This document shows, piece after piece, positions 1 to 7,789 of a stretch of DNA of 10,000 nt (position 1 is the stretch's first letter; every line of letters begins with the position of its first letter). Origin of the DNA: Trachelipus rathkii (Eukaryota; Arthropoda; Malacostraca; Isopoda; Trachelipodidae). A model generated the notes under the pieces. The model ran no database searches, was not told where the DNA came from, and was given only the letters and a program-made list of their open reading frames with translations. Location of the stretch: NCBI GenBank assembly GCA_015478945.1, contig JABUQX010099215.1, positions 1 through 10,000 of the forward strand, written 5' to 3'. Made by a program: the position numbers and the translations under genes.

Positions 1-540
1 GGAGATTCGATATGGCATTGTGTTGGGATGTTAGTTCCAATCGTAAAGCGAATCAGTCCTATTGGTCTGACGCGCTGTGATATTTCTGTGGCTTAAAGTA
101 TTGTAGAGTGCTTAGGATGGTTTGCATATGCAGATTAATGTTAATAATAAGTCAGTTTTTTAATTGTTCATATTTATTATTATTGGAGTAATGTAATTTC
201 CAATATCAACTAACCAGATTCTTCAACATGTTTGTTCTTATACTCGCAGATGTCAGAGAAGCTTCATTCATATGCATTAACTTATACGTGCCCGAATAAA
301 AATTCCCAACTCGGGACGTCTTTTGCATTATCCATAGCCATTTGCATTAACAACTAAAATGCACAGTACTAACTCAATTATCAATATATGTTGTACCGTG
401 GGTTTTGTTACAGTTTAATTAAAGAGTAATTTTTGGTTATCAACTAAGGCGGAGGCCTTGTTCACTAGAGCTCTCTCATCATTTTGATAATATTTAAAAT
501 AATATTTTTTTTATTTTTCCTTTTTTAAAATATTGGAAGA
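1..540. other. Unique sequence; only very short minus-strand frames
   Basis: No convincing gene. The first 120 bases are visibly richer in G and C than what follows. On the minus strand three ATG-containing frames of 22-23 codons follow one another in different phases: 353-282, 277-206 and 127-59. Another minus frame is open from about 95 to the window edge. Each is short enough to arise by chance in AT-rich DNA, and the first shows no codon-position bias in a hand count. They could be remnants of one decayed coding region entering from outside the window, but I would not annotate a gene. The stretch 360-540 shows nothing further. Confidence 0.3.
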
Positions 541-780
541 CAATCTTACTATATATATATAAGTTTCCTTATATTATTAATAATATATATTTATAAATTA
601 TATATATATATATATTTATATCTCTTATTTATTATATTTATCTCATATATCAACATCTTCATCTTATATTATATTATATATATATATCTATATACTATTT
701 ATTTATATTCTATATTATTATCTTATATAGTATATATCTATATATATATATGATATATATATATATGGAAATAGTAGAAA
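541..780. repeat. TA-rich microsatellite tract
   Basis: The stretch is almost all A and T. Alternating TA runs near 551-560, 600-616 and 739-768 are broken by short TTTATATCT-like interruptions. It is low-complexity simple sequence with no coding potential. The interruptions are typical of old, slipped microsatellites. Confidence 0.9.
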
Positions 781-959
781 ATGGGGGCAAAAAACAGCTA
801 GAACTTTTAAAAAGAAGTTTATTAAGCGAAAGTTTAGCATAATTAGGTATTAAAAGTGTAGAAATCTTGGTAGCAAAGTAATAAAAAATTTCATAATTTC
901 ACTCCAAAAATTATAATATATATGATAATAAAACGAATAAAAAAAACAACAGAAAAGAA

Positions 960-1135
960 TCCAATTCATAATTAATTTCTTCAATTAATAATAATATATT
1001 AATATATAAATAATTAATAATTATATAATTAAATAAAAATATATAACAAATTAATAAATAATAATAATAATAATAATATTAATAATATAATTAATCTCAA
1101 TAAAAATAATAATAATAATAATAATTAATAGACCT
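960..1135. repeat. AAT trinucleotide and A/T-only tract
   Basis: Two uninterrupted AAT runs are visible, about 1057-1078 and 1105-1125, embedded in sequence made nearly only of A and T. The preceding 781-960 is AT-rich unique sequence with nothing recognisable. Confidence 0.85.
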
Positions 1136-1140
1136 ATATT

Positions 1141-2230
1141 TCAAAGTAGTTTCAAATCAAATTATATTCACTTTATTTCAGCTTTCCTGAAAGGGCAAGC
1201 ATTCATAATAATTGGAGATTTTGGGACTCCCATTTTAGTCCCGCCACACCTAAAAAGGGACATATAAATACTTAATCATTTCAGTACAATTTCTTTGATG
1301 GGTTAAAAAGCAATACATGCTAAATGCTTTTTTTTTTATTTTTACCTCTAGAACGTTCAATTTTCAGAGATTTATTCTGATCTGTGGGAAATTTCAGCTC
1401 CAGTTCAGAACCTTTATATTTTTTGATATAATTTATTCATTGAACATATATTTTTCGTATCAATTTTTTCCGAAATGACTTCAAACTGAAATAAGAACAT
1501 ATGTAATGTGGTCTCTATTACGCGCAAATTGCAAAATAGTTTATTTGATTTTTGGGAAAATTGTGCTTTCATGCTCAATAGTTCCACTGGTTCTAAAACC
1601 TTAACTTTTTTTTTTTTATTTTATTTGCCTAATTCTCAATTTCTCAAAAATTTAACAAAAAATCTAACTATTGAATTTGATGCTTAAAATAGAACTCATC
1701 TATGTATATTTCAATAGTTTGAAGTCTTTCATCCAAAAAATAAATTATGCATACGAAGTTGAATTAACGTAAAAACAATGTCAACAAAATTAGTTCGGAA
1801 TAAAAAATGCAAACCGTCCGGAAACAAATGACAATTAAGACACCAGCTAATAACAACACTTGAAAATGTTGCACTTTCTGAGGTCTAAAAAAAGCTATTT
1901 TGTTATGCCTTTTATTTCGCTCCATCTAAAATTCTGCAATACTTTTAGAATTTATCAGGTCCATTTTCTATAGTGGTGGGCTAAAATGGGTATCCCAAAA
2001 TTCCCAATATTGGATCCTCTCATTATTAAAAAACAAAAGGAATGTCATTGTTGCCTCTATTTCTAAAAAGTAAGCCATCTCTTTTTTATGAAGCTATAAA
2101 AAATTTTTTCAGTTTATCTTGTAAATCCTTCGGTTTCATAAGTCACTGTATCATATGATTTTAACTGAAGTTACAGCCAGGATTAGGGGAGGGCAGAGTC
2201 GGGGAGGCTAGAGAGAAGGTAAGGGACTGT
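1141..2230. other. AT-rich unique sequence, no gene seen
   Basis: Both strands were read. Stops are frequent in all frames and no open frame stands out. A TATAAATA at 1263-1270 with TCAGT at 1281-1285 looks like a core promoter, but the spacing is about ten bases too short. A T-run sits at about 1607-1618. From about 2170 the sequence turns GA-rich, leading into the candidate promoter motifs at 2234-2276. Confidence 0.6.
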
Positions 2231-2233
2231 AGG

Positions 2234-2276
2234 CTGATTGGTTGCAAGTTTGCAAATTTGCTTTTTTCGCGGGAAA
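2234..2276. promoter_or_regulatory. NF-Y (CCAAT) box plus E2F site, candidate cell-cycle-type promoter module
   Basis: CTGATTGGTT at 2234-2243 is a full inverted CCAAT (NF-Y) box. TTTCGCGGGAAA at 2265-2276 contains TTTCCCGC on the minus strand, an exact E2F consensus. A perfect 10-base palindrome, GCAAATTTGC, lies between them at 2252-2261. NF-Y and E2F sites close together are known from promoters of cell-cycle genes in animals. The surrounding patch from about 2170 is GC-richer than the DNA on either side. No gene is visible within several hundred bases on either strand, so a promoter role is inference; a chance pairing or part of an old insertion is possible. Confidence 0.3.
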
Positions 2277-2284
2277 GTTTCTTG

Positions 2285-2480
2285 ATTTAGACTATATATT
2301 ATTACTATATATATATATATTACTTAATTATATTTATATATTATTTCTATATATATATATTTACATATTATTATATCTTTATTTATATTATATATTTCTA
2401 CTCTTTTTTTTATATATATATATTCATTATTAATATTTCATTATATATATTATATATATATTAATATTATAATATTTATT

Positions 2481-2513
<33 letters not shown>

Positions 2514-2613
2514 CTTTTATTATATAATATCACTCTATTCTATATATATATTTTATATATTATATTATAACTTTATATTATTTATATATATTATATAATA
2601 TATATATCTATTA

Positions 2614-2661
<48 letters not shown>

Positions 2662-3225
2662 TAAATTTTTTATTCATAATATTATATATATATTACTATT
2701 ATATTTATATTATACATTATATTTCATATTTTTCATACATTTATTATATTATCTTAACTATTAACTATATATATTATATTCAATATATATACTCTCATTA
2801 TAATTAATATATTTATATATATTTATCTATTATTATCTATATATATATATATATTTATAATATATTAAAATTAAAATATATATAAATTTATTATTAAATA
2901 ATATTTTAAAATTATCATTAATATTAAAAATATTAATTATAATAAATATAATATATATAATCATTAATAAATTAATATATAATTAATTATATATATATTC
3001 ATATATATATATTAATATTATAATATATATATTAATATTCATATACACTATACTATTATTAATATTATTATTATTAATTTTGATTATATATCATATATTT
3101 TTATATATTATCTTATTAATATTATATATCTATATATTTTTTATAAATATATTATATTAGCTATATATTATATCTCTATAATGATATATATATATAAATA
3201 TTTGATATACTTATGTTATAAATAT
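2285..3225. repeat. Very long TA-dominated microsatellite region
   Basis: More than 900 bases are made almost wholly of A and T, with many alternating TA runs. The longest pure run is about 39 bases, at 2618-2656. Short ATT, ATTT and CTAT interruptions divide the runs. There is no coding potential; frames that cross it encode only I, Y, L and F. Self-complementary DNA of this kind is prone to cruciform formation and slippage, and its length in an assembly is often unreliable. Confidence 0.92.
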
Positions 3226-3312
3226 ATGGTGATACAGATATTCCGCATCTGAATCATCTTCGAAATCCATATCGTATATATGAGATGTTATTGATGGTGC
3301 TGTGCTACGCCT
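3211..3312 (-). other. Exon-like 33-codon open stretch in AT-rich DNA
   Basis: Between two TA-microsatellite blocks lies about 95 bases of ordinary complexity. On the minus strand it reads open from 3312 to a TAA at 3213-3211. The frame is rich in serine, threonine and histidine and has an acidic core, MDFEDDSDAEYLY, starting at the ATG at 3270-3268. A TGA closes the frame nine bases upstream. A CTATTAG just upstream could act as a splice acceptor, so this might be a short exon or a fragment of a transposon-derived protein. Neither can be shown here. A stretch of this length can be open by chance; only the contrast with its surroundings makes it notable. Confidence 0.15.
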
Positions 3313-3436
3313 AATAGCTCATATATATATTATTATATTAATATATATTATTAGAAAATATTTCTTTTTTCAGACTAGAAAAATTACTTGAAATTTTTTT
3401 TACAAGCGCAGTCAAAACAGCTTTTGAAATTACCCA

Positions 3437-3475
3437 GGGGGGAGGGCCATGGCCTCCTACTAATGCCCCCCTCCC
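3437..3475. repeat. G-run/C-run inverted repeat around GGCCATGGCC
   Basis: GGGAGGG at 3440-3446 pairs with CCCTCCC at 3469-3475. A perfect 10-base palindrome, GGCCATGGCC, lies at 3445-3454. The element is a sharp GC island in AT-rich flanks and could be a fragment of a dispersed repeat. No function is evident. Confidence 0.5.
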
Positions 3476-3479
3476 GTGC

Positions 3480-4380
3480 GTTCCCATATATTTATAGTTA
3501 TTATTATTAGAATTTAACTTCCTCTAAAATATATTCTGTGTTAGTGCAGTCAATTACATCCCGCAGTTTGAGTGAACTAACTTCCTCCTATACTCTCAAA
3601 ATATGTAGACAGTCTAGCCTAATTATTAAAAATTTCTAAACACAATAAATCAATTATAACTTTCTACTTCATTACTAAAATATAATATATACAATATATC
3701 TTTTATCACCAGCAGATTTCCCAAGATTTTAAAGTTTAGGAACTGGTTGCCTTTTTATTTTTGTTATTTGAATGGTATAATTTTAGTAAAAGGAGAATTT
3801 GGGTTGCTAGTTTCTCTATCTTTGGCCTTATATATAGCATGCCGTCTTAGGAGTACTCTGTTCTAAAACTCAAAGTACAAAGATTGCTTATTTTTGAATT
3901 AAGGTAATATATTTAATAGATAGGAGTCTTATTAGAGTATAATCATAGTGTATTAATAATCTATGATATATAAGTAATATTGGATAATATCAATTACAAT
4001 CTTAGTCCTATTAATTGATTACTAACATTAATTCAAATCAGAATCTTAACTATTAAAAATGAATTATGATATTGGTAATCTCATTCATTGACTTAGTATA
4101 AAAGGTAGAATCCCTATTATCAATTTTAATATGTTTTCCAATAGAACATTGATTTCTCTCCTGTTCTTATATGGCAATTAAATATATATTATTATAGGTC
4201 TCGAGTTCATAATTGAATATAATATATTTAATAAATTTTTAAATTATTATAAAGAAATTTAATTATGTTTACTTAGTTATAATATATTGTATATATAATA
4301 CATTCAAATCAAAATATGCATAATAATTAAGTCTATTAATTAATCATATAATATAAGATATCGAGTAAATATATATATAT
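3480..4380. other. AT-rich unique sequence, no gene seen
   Basis: Nothing coding was recognised on either strand. TATAAAAGG at 4097-4105 matches a TATA box, but it has no good initiator at the expected distance and no open frame downstream. The rest is A/T-rich sequence with short TA runs, mainly at 3680-3700 and 4180-4380. Confidence 0.6.
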
Positions 4381-4382
4381 CC

Positions 4383-4680
4383 ATGAGACAATTTCCCGTC
4401 TTCTTCCTCTCTCTCGACTTTCAATTTCTGTTGCTCATTTTTGCCACCGTTCCCAACAATTCCACTCTTTCGCTGATTGCCTAAGTCCTCCCCACAAATA
4501 CTATTTCTTCTACGGGGGAGAATGTCTCCTCCCAAAAACAACAATATAACCTTTAGTTCCGTAGCGATAGCCATCATGTACAATATTCTTACAAATTTTG
4601 TAAACCATTCTCTTCTAATAACCTCCCTTTTTCAGTTCTCTTCAATTCACGTAGATCATACAAAAATCAATAGCAAATAG
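4383..4680 (+). other. Weak candidate small coding region, two overlapping short frames
   Basis: An ATG at 4383 opens a frame of about 33 codons whose N-terminus, MRQFPVFFLSLDFQF, is followed by more hydrophobic residues and resembles a signal peptide. It ends at a TAA near 4482. A second plus frame (phase +1, from about 4477) stays open to a TAG at 4678-4680. Read together they could be one short secreted protein broken by an indel. Against this, the stretch is pyrimidine-rich, which alone makes hydrophobic plus-strand frames. The minus strand is also open, from 4583 to 4344, giving a lysine/glutamate-rich translation. I cannot choose between them, and chance explains all three. Confidence 0.12.
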
Positions 4681-4689
4681 CTAGGTTTA

Positions 4690-5210
4690 ATAGCAGGAAT
4701 AAAATATTCCTAAATATTCTAACCGAGAGGACCCATTATTCCCCATGGGCCTAAGGAATAAATATGACCTATATAGTACTATATATACACACTCAATATG
4801 GCAATAGGTTCTAATTATACTTCGCTGGCTCTTCATACCTAATTACTATTTCCTCAATGCATAACTATATATACCTCAAGTTATACGCGTATAAACCTAT
4901 ATATTATCTAATAAACACAAATATATAAGTGAAAAAATTATATTCACATTGAGTATGAGTCCACAAAATAATGAAATGTATTGAGAGTCTTGAGGAGAAC
5001 TTAAAAAGACAGAGTATGATAAAGTAATAAGAAGGTAATCAGAGCAACCAAAGACTGCTAAATCAGAAAAGATTGAAACAATGTAGTTGAGAATAAATAT
5101 TGTAATATATATATAATCTATGTAACATATAATATATATATTAATAATTATTTTAATCATTATTATTTATAACTATTATATTATTATCTAATTTTATGAG
5201 TATGCATAAT
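4690..5210. other. AT-rich intergenic sequence, no gene seen
   Basis: A minus-strand frame of 87 codons spans 5160-4897, but it is mostly I, Y, L and S from AT-rich DNA and shows no recognisable domain. Short TA runs occur at 4775-4790, 4865-4925 and 5105-5160. Nothing else is supported. Confidence 0.55.
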
Positions 5211-5214
5211 TTAA

Positions 5215-5755
5215 TTCAATTATAATTTTATATCATCTCTGGCGAATATAAATTCGTCCATCAAATTTCTGAGTATTATATTAGATATTTGTCAGACTGA
5301 TATATTAGCAGCCTATGGGCCATGTAGTAGAGAATGGGTCAAATATTTGGATTGGCCTCTAAGAGGTGACCGCGACAACTCTGGTCATTGACATCCGTTT
5401 ATCTGACCGATTTGTGCTGTCGCAACCAAGGTTTAAACAGCTTTTAGAGCATGAAATGAGAGTTATAATTAACCATGACCTTACCTGACCTTTTCGGAGC
5501 CTATATCTACTCTATTGAGGATACGTTGTACTCTGCTTATTTACGACAACCCTTGTAATGGTCTCCATTAATATAGAGTTCAATGTTAAGGAGCTATGGG
5601 GCGCCAAGAATAGGTTAAAACATCTTTTTCGATGCAACGTCCTAATTTACTCTGGCAACCCTAATAATTTATTGGACATCCACCAATATTATTATCTGCA
5701 ATACTACTCATACGAGAAGAATGAGGTTGCAGACCAGAATAACATGAGTTTGTAG
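5215..5755 (+). pseudogene. Possible broken coding region of unknown family
   Basis: Plus-strand open stretches follow each other in changing phase: 5215-5391 (58 codons), 5363-5488 (41), 5469-5558 (29) and 5519-5755 (78). The last contains an ATG at 5558 and ends in TAG. The stretch is of clearly higher complexity than its flanks, and the translations have balanced composition, for example GPCSREWVKYLDWPL in the first and CNVLIYSGNPNNLLDIHQ in the last. I recognise no family. A hand count of G and C by codon position favours coding in the first stretch (17 of 32 at first position, 11 of 32 at third) but not in the last two. It may be a gene or mobile-element remnant broken by indels, or chance openings. 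GAG|GTGACC near 5364 could also serve as a splice donor. Confidence 0.22.
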
Positions 5756-5840
5756 TAAAGCCACAGCCGTTGTAACGTATTATGCCTATATATATACTAC
5801 TATTATATTACGCCCCTACTATAATTTTTTCTAGAGCCAT

Positions 5841-5991
5841 TATGGGTACAATTTATTGGCCCACGTAATTTTTACTTTTAGATCTTCATTATATAGTATG
5901 GTCTTATAGCTCCTATTTTTTGAATGTCTTAAGATCACTTTTTTTGTCCACTAACCCTCTTATGCTCTCAAATGTTTGACAGAATATAATA
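5841..5991 (+). repeat. Dispersed long repeat, unit A
   Basis: The unit opens with a degraded palindrome, TATGGGTACAATTTATTGGC plus CCACG. It continues through a TAATTTTTACTTT stretch to TTTTTTGAATGTCTTAA (about 5917) and ends just before the next ATACCATGGG. The same order of landmarks recurs in units B and D, which shows that they are one family. Confidence 0.7.
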
Positions 5992-6229
5992 CCATGGGTC
6001 TATTTGACTCACGTTAATTTATTTTGTCCGTACACAAAAGGAGGGAGAGAGGAGAGAGAGGTAGCAAGATTTATTGACGCCAACGGACGAGAGGGAGAGA
6101 AGAGATATTTTGTCCTAGTTCTTTTTACGAGGCTTAATGACCCTTTATTTTTGATGTCTTTACTCTTTGATTTGTATTCACAATCTGATTATTTCAGTCC
6201 ATATAACCTGAATATATCCAAATAAAATA
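5992..6229 (+). repeat. Dispersed long repeat, unit B, with GA-rich insert
   Basis: It starts at CCATGGGTCTATTTGACTCACG, keeps the TTTTTGATGTCTTT landmark near 6148, and ends at ATACCATGGG. It is longer than units A and D because of a GA-rich stretch at about 6037-6105. ATTTTGTCC occurs at both 6021-6029 and 6107-6115, so an internal duplication of about 86 bases probably produced the extra length. A 73-codon frame crossing it (6004-6225) is a by-product of this composition. Confidence 0.65.
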
Positions 6230-6290
6230 CCATGGGATCAAATTAGTTTTGAGAGCCCACGTCCATATTTTTTTCCTGAGAGTCGCCCCT
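6230..6290 (+). repeat. Dispersed long repeat, unit C, truncated
   Basis: CCATGGGATCAAATTAG followed by TTTTGAGAGCCCACG keeps both arms of the head palindrome with an enlarged centre. A T-run follows, and then resemblance to the other units is lost before the CA-rich tract. Confidence 0.55.
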
Positions 6291-6369
6291 CGAACCCGAT
6301 TTCACAGATTTCAAGATTCCTAGCTATGAACGCCTACGTAGTAGGATATAATTCCATTAACATTAATGA

Positions 6370-6600
6370 AAACCTAAACCCACCCATCTACACATCAACA
6401 CACCGAGTCACAAACCACACACACATCACACACACCTACACACACCTTGAATTCCCAAATTATCACCACACACACACACACTTATACAACATTTCACTAT
6501 GACACTTATACACCACATTCACTATGACACTACACTCACCCAAGATATTTGCACTTACATTTACACTTATTCACAACACGTACAAACACACGACCTAACC
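6370..6600 (+). repeat. CA-rich tract with a short tandem duplication
   Basis: The plus strand is dominated by A and C, with several interrupted (CA)n runs, the clearest at 6468-6480. Directly after it, ACACTTATACAACATTTCACTATG is repeated with small changes: 6478-6501 and 6502-6526, 24 and 25 bases. G is almost absent. It is a compound microsatellite lying between units C and D of the long repeat. The leading 6290-6370 is unique sequence without features. Confidence 0.85.
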
Positions 6601-6610
6601 CTTTGGTCTT

Positions 6611-6730
6611 CCATGGGTCAATTTGACCCACGGTAATTTTTTTTTTTCCTTCCTTTAGGGACTTAGCCCTTTTTTGAATGTCTTAACCTTGTTGAACCCA
6701 TGATATTCAGCTTGACCGCTCGCCATTATA
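6611..6730 (+). repeat. Dispersed long repeat, unit D, best-preserved palindrome
   Basis: The head, TGGGTCAATTTGACCCA at 6614-6630, is a perfect 17-base inverted repeat (7-base arms, 3-base centre). It contains GGTCA-ATT-TGACC, the spacing-3 inverted arrangement bound by steroid-type nuclear receptors. After a T-run come TTTTTTGAATGTCTTAA near 6673 and a closing ATTATACCATGGGG, the same order as unit A. The resemblance to a hormone response element is seen in the sequence; any function is inference. Confidence 0.72.
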
Positions 6731-6780
6731 CCATGGGGTCAAATTTTGACCCACGCTAACTTAATGGCTTTGATGGTCCC
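6731..6780 (+). repeat. Dispersed long repeat, unit E, head only
   Basis: CCATGGGGTCAAATTTTGACCCACG carries a perfect inverted repeat, GGGTCAAATTTTGACCC at 6736-6752 (8-base arms around one T). The following sequence soon departs from the family, so the copy is truncated or has been replaced by the adjoining minisatellite. Confidence 0.65.
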
Positions 6781-6835
6781 AATTCTACCGTAAGAAGTAT
6801 CTAGGGGATGTTCTATTAGTGTTCTATGAGTATTA

Positions 6836-6953
6836 GATGAGTGCCAGGTCAGTGAGTAACAATGAGTGCCAAGTGAGTGCCAATGAGTGCCAAGTGATGC
6901 CCACAATAGTGGCCAAGTGAGTGACCACATAGTGCACTCTGAGTGGCCACTTT
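6836..6953 (+). repeat. GAGTGCCA minisatellite
   Basis: Variants of GAGTGCCAAGT and GAGTGCCAAT recur about every ten bases, clearest at 6864-6899, with degraded copies on both sides (GAGTGGCCA, GAGTGACCA). The minus-strand frame across it translates as repeats of SLGTHWHSLGTH, which reflects the DNA repeat rather than a gene. Confidence 0.75.
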
Positions 6954-7129
6954 TCAAGCCTTTTCTAGCTAACCCCTGAGCCTAGAATACCCTAATATGG
7001 GTGGTCCTACCCTAGGTAATACAGAGTATTAATGAGAGATAAACGAATGTGTACATATCCCCAATCAATGCTAGACAGAGAAGCTTCAACTACTACGAGT
7101 TAGTATTTTTATAACACTTATAGCATGAC

Positions 7130-7380
7130 GAATAATATCACCATAATATGATGTCGACCCACCCACCCCAGCTCTGACGGACAGTGAACCACAAACGTTT
7201 CCGAGTCCGAGTCCGCGTCAACCGCAGGTGAACACCGTCGCGAAACCCCCCGCCGAAACCGCCGCGTGCGCCGCAGGCGCAATATTTCCCGCCCGCCGCG
7301 TGCGCCCGCAGGCGCATATTTCGCGTAACCGCCGCCGCGTGCGTCCGCAGACGCGCAAAATTCCCGCGTGAACGAAAATA
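7130..7380. other. CpG-rich island within AT-rich DNA
   Basis: Base composition changes abruptly to GC-rich with many CpG dinucleotides between about 7150 and 7375, then returns to AT-rich. The island starts with TCCGAGTCCGAGTCCGCGTC (a 6-base repeat) and continues into the hairpin array at 7259-7372. A 90-codon minus frame spans it, but the arginine/glycine-rich translation follows from the repeats. It could be a small unmethylated promoter island or a young insertion. Nothing adjacent identifies a gene. Confidence 0.6.
7259..7372 (+). repeat. Three tandem CpG-rich hairpin units
   Basis: Units begin at 7259, 7293 and 7332 with CCGCCGCGTGCG and end in an AT-containing spacer (AATATTTCCCGC, ATATTTCGCG, AAAATTCCCGCG). 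Each has a short hairpin: 7267-7272 with 7276-7281, 7301-7306 with 7311-7316, and 7340-7345 with 7350-7355. In the third unit both partners of one pair have changed (C-G to T-A). The spacer of unit one contains TTTCCCGC, an exact E2F consensus, at 7285-7292. Confidence 0.75.
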
Positions 7381-7476
7381 TGCATATCAATGTAAACTAT
7401 TCAAAGAATTCTTTTCAAATATACTATGAGTCATTCATTTTTACTACAATTGTACGAAATTTTATTAAAAACATAT

Positions 7477-7611
7477 ACTTTACATACCTTAAAGCAGTAA
7501 ATCAGTAAATCAATGAGGTGTTATTACCTAACACCTAGGGGGATTAGTATTCTTTTGTTTTATACTGTTTTACTGCTTTTAACTCTCTGCTTTACTGCTG
7601 TAAATCCATAT
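7477..7611 (+). repeat. Foldback satellite, unit 1
   Basis: The unit runs ACTTTACATACCTT, AAAGCAGTAAATCAGTAAA, AGGTGTTATTACCTAACACCT (7516-7536), CTAGGGGGATTAG, then TTTTACTGC-type motifs. The left motif AAAGCAGTAAA is the reverse complement of the right TTTACTGCTTT motifs, and AGGTGTTA pairs with TAACACCT in the middle. The unit can therefore fold as two nested hairpins. Confidence 0.85.
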
Positions 7612-7789
7612 ACATTACATACCTTAAAGCAGTAAATCAGTAATAATAGAGGTGGTTACCTAACACCTAGGGGATTAGTCATGCTTTTGTTTACTGCTTT
7701 TACTGCTTAAACTCATGTTTTATTGCTTTAACTCATGTTTTTACTGCTTTAACTCACCTGTTTTACTGCTTTAACTCATATATTTATTA
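7612..7789 (+). repeat. Foldback satellite, unit 2, expanded right arm
   Basis: It has the same head, ACATTACATACCTTAAAGC, as unit 1 and centre arms AGGTGGTTA (7650-7658) and TAACACCT (7661-7668). The right arm has four or more copies of a subrepeat of about 20 bases, TTTTACTGCTTTAACTCATG, which makes this unit about 40 bases longer than unit 1. Local expansion of the subrepeat explains the length difference. Confidence 0.85.

Noticed and set aside
1263..1285. TATA box and initiator pair
   Set aside because: TATAAATA to TCAGT spacing is about 20 bases, not the usual 30, and no open frame follows.
2242..2433. Open frame running into the TA repeat
   Set aside because: It starts at TTG rather than ATG, and after about 20 codons it is only microsatellite translation (I, Y, L, F).
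4097..4125. TATAAAAGG as a core promoter
   Set aside because: No convincing initiator at the right distance and no gene downstream; such matches are common in AT-rich DNA.
4897..5160. 87-codon minus-strand frame
   Set aside because: The composition is dominated by I, Y, S and L from AT-rich DNA, with no domain and no support from codon-position bias. Its length is reachable by chance here.
6004..6225. 73-codon plus-strand frame
   Set aside because: It lies wholly inside repeat unit B, and its arginine/glutamate stretch comes from the GA-rich insert.
6284..6305. tRNA B-box-like GGTTCGAGGGG on the minus strand
   Set aside because: The terminal CC of the B box is missing, and no A box or cloverleaf arms can be formed around it.
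6739..6957. 72-codon minus-strand frame with repeating SLGTHWHS
   Set aside because: The protein repeat simply mirrors the GAGTGCCA minisatellite.
7118..7390. 90-codon arginine/glycine-rich minus-strand frame
   Set aside because: It covers the CpG-rich hairpin array, where stops are rare because of base composition. The translation is repetitive and lacks a domain.
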